This document shows, one piece after another, positions 5,663-8,164 of a stretch of 8,164 nucleotides of DNA. The position numbers were made by a program, and so were the translations under genes. The DNA is from Actinomycetota bacterium. GTDB taxonomy: Bacteria; Actinomycetota; Actinomycetes; S36-B12; UBA5976. The first letter of the stretch is position 1. Each line of letters starts with the position of its first letter. The notes under the pieces were generated by a model. That model saw nothing but the letters and a program-made list of their open reading frames with translations. It did not search any database and had not been told where the DNA came from. The DNA is taken from positions 12,853 to 21,016 of the forward strand of contig JAPLBX010000040.1 in assembly GCA_026392535.1 (NCBI GenBank). The letters run 5' to 3'.

Positions 5663-6994
5663 ATGAAAATTAAGTATTCAGTGAGTAAAAGCGACAAATT
5701 CGACCAGATGCGGGCTGGAGCCGTTTATCAGATATTCCCAGACCGCTTTGCACGTGACGAATCTGTCACTGCAGATCGCGAATTAGTTAATTGGGATTCT
5801 GCTCCAACTCCACAAAACTTTTTTGGTGGCAACCTAAAAGGTATCACCAACAGACTTGAATACATTGCGGATCTTGGAATCAAAAATATCTACTTCAATC
5901 CAATTTTCAGTGCCCACTCGAATCACCGCTATGACGCTCATGACTACCTGAAGATTGATCCACTACTTGGAACTGAAGAAGATTTTCGTGATTTAGTTTC
6001 CAAAGCAAAGTCGCTAGGAATGGGAGTGATCATCGATGGCGTCTTCAATCATGTTGGAGACCACTATCCGGACTTTGTCGAAGCGATGCATGGAGACAAG
6101 AAAAAAGCTGAACAGTTCTTTATCTATCCAGATGGCTCATATCAAACGTTTGGCAGCGCACAGTCATTGCCGAAACTCAACCTTGAAAACAAACATGTTT
6201 TAAAACACATCGCAAAAGTGATGGAGCACTGGGACAAGTTTGGGATTGCTGGTTGGCGTTTCGATGTGCCTTATAAAGTGGATAACTCAGTTTGGAAGAA
6301 ACTTCGCAAGCTCACTAAACATGTTCCATCGGCACAATTCATTGTTGCTGAAGCTTGGACTGACTGGACATTTGCCAAGCATTTCGAGTCTGTGCAAAAC
6401 TATAAAACCGGAAATCGAATCCTTGATTACACCGTTCACATGCGCTGTGACTCCGAAGACTTTATTCTTGATGTAACTCGATATGCCGAAGCCTGGAAAG
6501 ACGGCAGTCTGCTCTGGAACTTCATTGACAGCCATGACACAACCCGATATTTGACTCAATGCAAACATGATTATGAAGCTTTCTTAATTGGCTTCGCATT
6601 AAATATCTTGATGCCAGGAATTCCAATAATTTATTATGGAACAGAATTAGCAACACCTGGTGAAAACGATCCAGGTTGCCGCACATCATTTCCAAAAGAA
6701 CTTAATCATGAGCAATCAATTACGCATTCATTTACCCGAGAGTGGATTCAGATGCGTCAGATTCCAGCCTTGAGCCATGGAAACCTCGAAGTACAAGAGT
6801 TAAAGAACCATGCAATGGTTTTCTCTCGCAAACATGGCAAATCCAGAATTGAAGTCTTGGTCAACACTGGATATCGTGATGAGCTCTTAAACGCGGACAT
6901 AAATGGGGGCTGGAAAACTGTTCGACATGAAGACTTTGAGATTTCTGGCAATCGCGTGCCACAACGAATACTTCTTTACCGAGTTTCAGACTAG
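5663..6994 (+). CDS. GH13 alpha-glucan hydrolase (neopullulanase/cyclomaltodextrinase/maltogenic amylase type)
   Basis: Cytoplasmic glycoside hydrolase of 443 residues with no signal peptide, probably cleaving maltodextrins, cyclodextrins or related alpha-glucans. The (beta/alpha)8 barrel starts almost at once with AVYQIFPDRFA (20-30) and FFGGNLKGI (53-61), the signature of the GH13_20-like group. Conserved regions are all present: DGVFNH (125-130), GWRFDVPYK (197-205, nucleophile Asp201), FIVAEAW (226-232, acid/base Glu230) and FIDSHDTTR (287-295, stabiliser Asp292). A substrate-side GENDPGCR block follows at 333-340. A short C-terminal beta domain occupies about 380-443. Typical neopullulanases are ~580 residues with an N-terminal CBM34 that helps dimerise the enzyme. 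That module is absent, so oligomeric state and specificity may differ. Start ATG 5663 agrees with the leaderless -10. The SGNH hydrolase follows 16 bases downstream. Fold and mechanism are sure; exact substrate is not. Confidence 0.88.
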   Translation: MKIKYSVSKSDKFDQMRAGAVYQIFPDRFARDESVTADRELVNWDSAPTPQNFFGGNLKGITNRLEYIADLGIKNIYFNPIFSAHSNHRYDAHDYLKIDPLLGTEEDFRDLVSKAKSLGMGVIIDGVFNHVGDHYPDFVEAMHGDKKKAEQFFIYPDGSYQTFGSAQSLPKLNLENKHVLKHIAKVMEHWDKFGIAGWRFDVPYKVDNSVWKKLRKLTKHVPSAQFIVAEAWTDWTFAKHFESVQNYKTGNRILDYTVHMRCDSEDFILDVTRYAEAWKDGSLLWNFIDSHDTTRYLTQCKHDYEAFLIGFALNILMPGIPIIYYGTELATPGENDPGCRTSFPKELNHEQSITHSFTREWIQMRQIPALSHGNLEVQELKNHAMVFSRKHGKSRIEVLVNTGYRDELLNADINGGWKTVRHEDFEISGNRVPQRILLYRVSD

Positions 6995-7004
6995 TAGTTA
7001 AAAT
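6975..7004 (+). promoter_or_regulatory. Internal promoter for a leaderless SGNH hydrolase transcript
   Basis: -10 TAAAAT at 6999-7004, then six bases and ATG 7011. A weak -35, TTTACC (6975-6980), lies 18 bases upstream, inside the end of the GH13 gene. The SGNH gene may thus be transcribed on its own as well as by read-through. Confidence 0.48.
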
Positions 7005-7010
7005 TAAAAG

Positions 7011-8164
7011 ATGACTCAGCCAGCCTTAGCCCCTGAAATAGAGAACAAACTCCGTTTAAGTTCGAAATCAGTTGCTCAAATGATTCGAACAACTCGGGGG
7101 CTCTCGTTTAGCCGCTTACCAGCTTGGACTTATGAACAGTCCCAACCAAACTCAAATATAGTAAAAATGGCAGAGCGACTATCTGGCGCAAGATTTGAAA
7201 TTGAAACTAATGCAACTGAAATCTCATTTCAGTATCGTTCCCTTCGAGATAGTGCACCCGCATTTAATTGGATTGCAGGTCCATCAACTATTTCGCTAAC
7301 AACGGACGGTTATGAAGAAAGCATTTCGCATTCAAATGGTGACTTAAGAATTTGGAATGGCGATCTAGTTCAGGAAATAGTAAAAGGAGAAGACTCAATT
7401 GCCAGTTTCACTTTGCCAAAAACTTCCACGTCGCGCATCGTGCAAATCTGGCTTCCACAAAATTGCCCAATTGAAGTTATAGATCTCAAAGCGAATGCCG
7501 AATGGATTCCAGCTCCGGTTTCGAAAAAGCCAAAATGGGTGCACTACGGAAGTTCAATTAGTCATTGCGAAGATGCTGCATCGCCAATCGGAGTTTGGCC
7601 AGTTGCGGTAGCAAGAAAACTAGATCTAGATATTTATAACTTAGGTCTTAGTGGGTGTGCAAATCTGGAACAGTTTGCGGCTAGGACTATTCGTGATTTA
7701 CCGGCAGATCTAATAAGCCTCAAAGTTGGCATCAACATTGTCAATGGCGCAAACCACACTGCCACAACTTTCGCTCCTGCAGTTCACGGTTTCTTAGACA
7801 CCATTCGCGATGGCCATCCAACCGCGAAAATCCTTGTGATTTCACCAATATGTTGCCCTGCACACGAAAACAATCCTGGCCCTTCGTCAACTAATACCGA
7901 TGGAATGATTCAAGGACAAGAGTTCAGTAAGGAGCATGCCTGGATTGGAGAGCTCACACTGAGTTCAATTCGCACAATCTTGAGTGAAATCGTCAGAAAA
8001 CGTTTTGAATCTGATCCCAACATCTTTTATCTTGACGGATTGAAACTATTCAATGAAACCGAAGCCCAAAGCCTTCCGGATGGAATTCACCCGGACGCTG
8101 ACGGCTATTTGAAAATTGCTGAAAATTTCGCTGTAAACTATCCAAGAGATTGGTTTGAAAGAAA
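7011..8164 (+). CDS. SGNH/GDSL-type hydrolase, 3' end missing
   Basis: The frame runs open from ATG 7011 to the window end: 384 complete codons, no stop reached. Residues about 1-165 form a beta-rich N-terminal region with no recognised motif. Residues about 175 onward form an SGNH esterase domain. Block I is HYGSSISHC (178-186) with nucleophile Ser182 and GSS in place of GDS. Block II is NLGLSG (210-215). Block III is KVGINIVNG (238-246), with Asn242 as the oxyanion residue and Ile where many members have Asp. Block V is DGIHPDADGY (357-366), giving catalytic Asp357 and His360. A beta-sandwich followed by SGNH resembles SsfX3-like and GDSL_3-type acyl esterases/transferases. No signal peptide is present, so it should be cytoplasmic and could deacylate imported sugars or glycosides. 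Position after the GH13 gene supports a carbohydrate role but does not prove it. Most of the domain is present; the stop probably lies soon after the window. Confidence 0.8.
   Translation, partial: MTQPALAPEIENKLRLSSKSVAQMIRTTRGLSFSRLPAWTYEQSQPNSNIVKMAERLSGARFEIETNATEISFQYRSLRDSAPAFNWIAGPSTISLTTDGYEESISHSNGDLRIWNGDLVQEIVKGEDSIASFTLPKTSTSRIVQIWLPQNCPIEVIDLKANAEWIPAPVSKKPKWVHYGSSISHCEDAASPIGVWPVAVARKLDLDIYNLGLSGCANLEQFAARTIRDLPADLISLKVGINIVNGANHTATTFAPAVHGFLDTIRDGHPTAKILVISPICCPAHENNPGPSSTNTDGMIQGQEFSKEHAWIGELTLSSIRTILSEIVRKRFESDPNIFYLDGLKLFNETEAQSLPDGIHPDADGYLKIAENFAVNYPRDWFER

Overview
The window (about 44% G+C by eye) reads as a chromosomal segment of a low-GC actinobacterium, most plausibly a freshwater planktonic lineage such as the Nanopelagicales (acI). 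This rests on a DprE1/DprE2 pair of actinobacterial type, a moderately AT-rich base composition, very short intergenic gaps, and several starts that look leaderless. The taxonomic call is inference. I see no tRNA, rRNA, CRISPR array, insertion sequence or phage gene, and only one gene looks broken.

Positions 1-3009 (+ strand) hold an envelope-related group: the 3' part of a DprE1-like FAD oxidase, an abutting DprE2-like short-chain reductase (TAA directly followed by GTG), and, 46 bases later, a single-pass membrane protein with a phosphodiester-glycosidase (NAGPA-like) domain. DprE1 and DprE2 together epimerise polyprenyl-phospho-ribose to polyprenyl-phospho-arabinose, the arabinose donor for cell-envelope glycans. 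The third protein may act on an extracellular glycan or phosphodiester, but its partner here is unknown.

Positions 3021-4973 (- strand) converge on that group with only 11 bases between the stops. They encode a secreted protein built of about eight beta-propeller-like repeats, then an 18-base gap, then a small cytoplasmic DUF4287-DUF1801 fusion. Positions 4974-5186 hold no gene, only a probable promoter for the secreted protein. Positions 5187-5601 (- strand) carry a DUF4260 membrane-protein gene whose halves lie in two frames, with part of the central hydrophobic region missing. It is probably a pseudogene or a sequence error.

From a 61-base divergent control region, positions 5663-8164 (+ strand) carry a cytoplasmic GH13 alpha-glucan hydrolase (neopullulanase/cyclomaltodextrinase type without the N-terminal CBM34). 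It is followed 16 bases later by an SGNH/GDSL-type hydrolase that runs off the end of the window. They may form a small carbohydrate-catabolic unit, although the SGNH gene also has its own leaderless-type -10.

No clearly new multi-gene system is visible. The points most worth a second look are the broken DUF4260 gene, the alanine in DprE1 at the benzothiazinone-target cysteine position, the atypical active site of the phosphodiester-glycosidase-like protein, the uniform leaderless start geometry, and the repeat-built exported protein.
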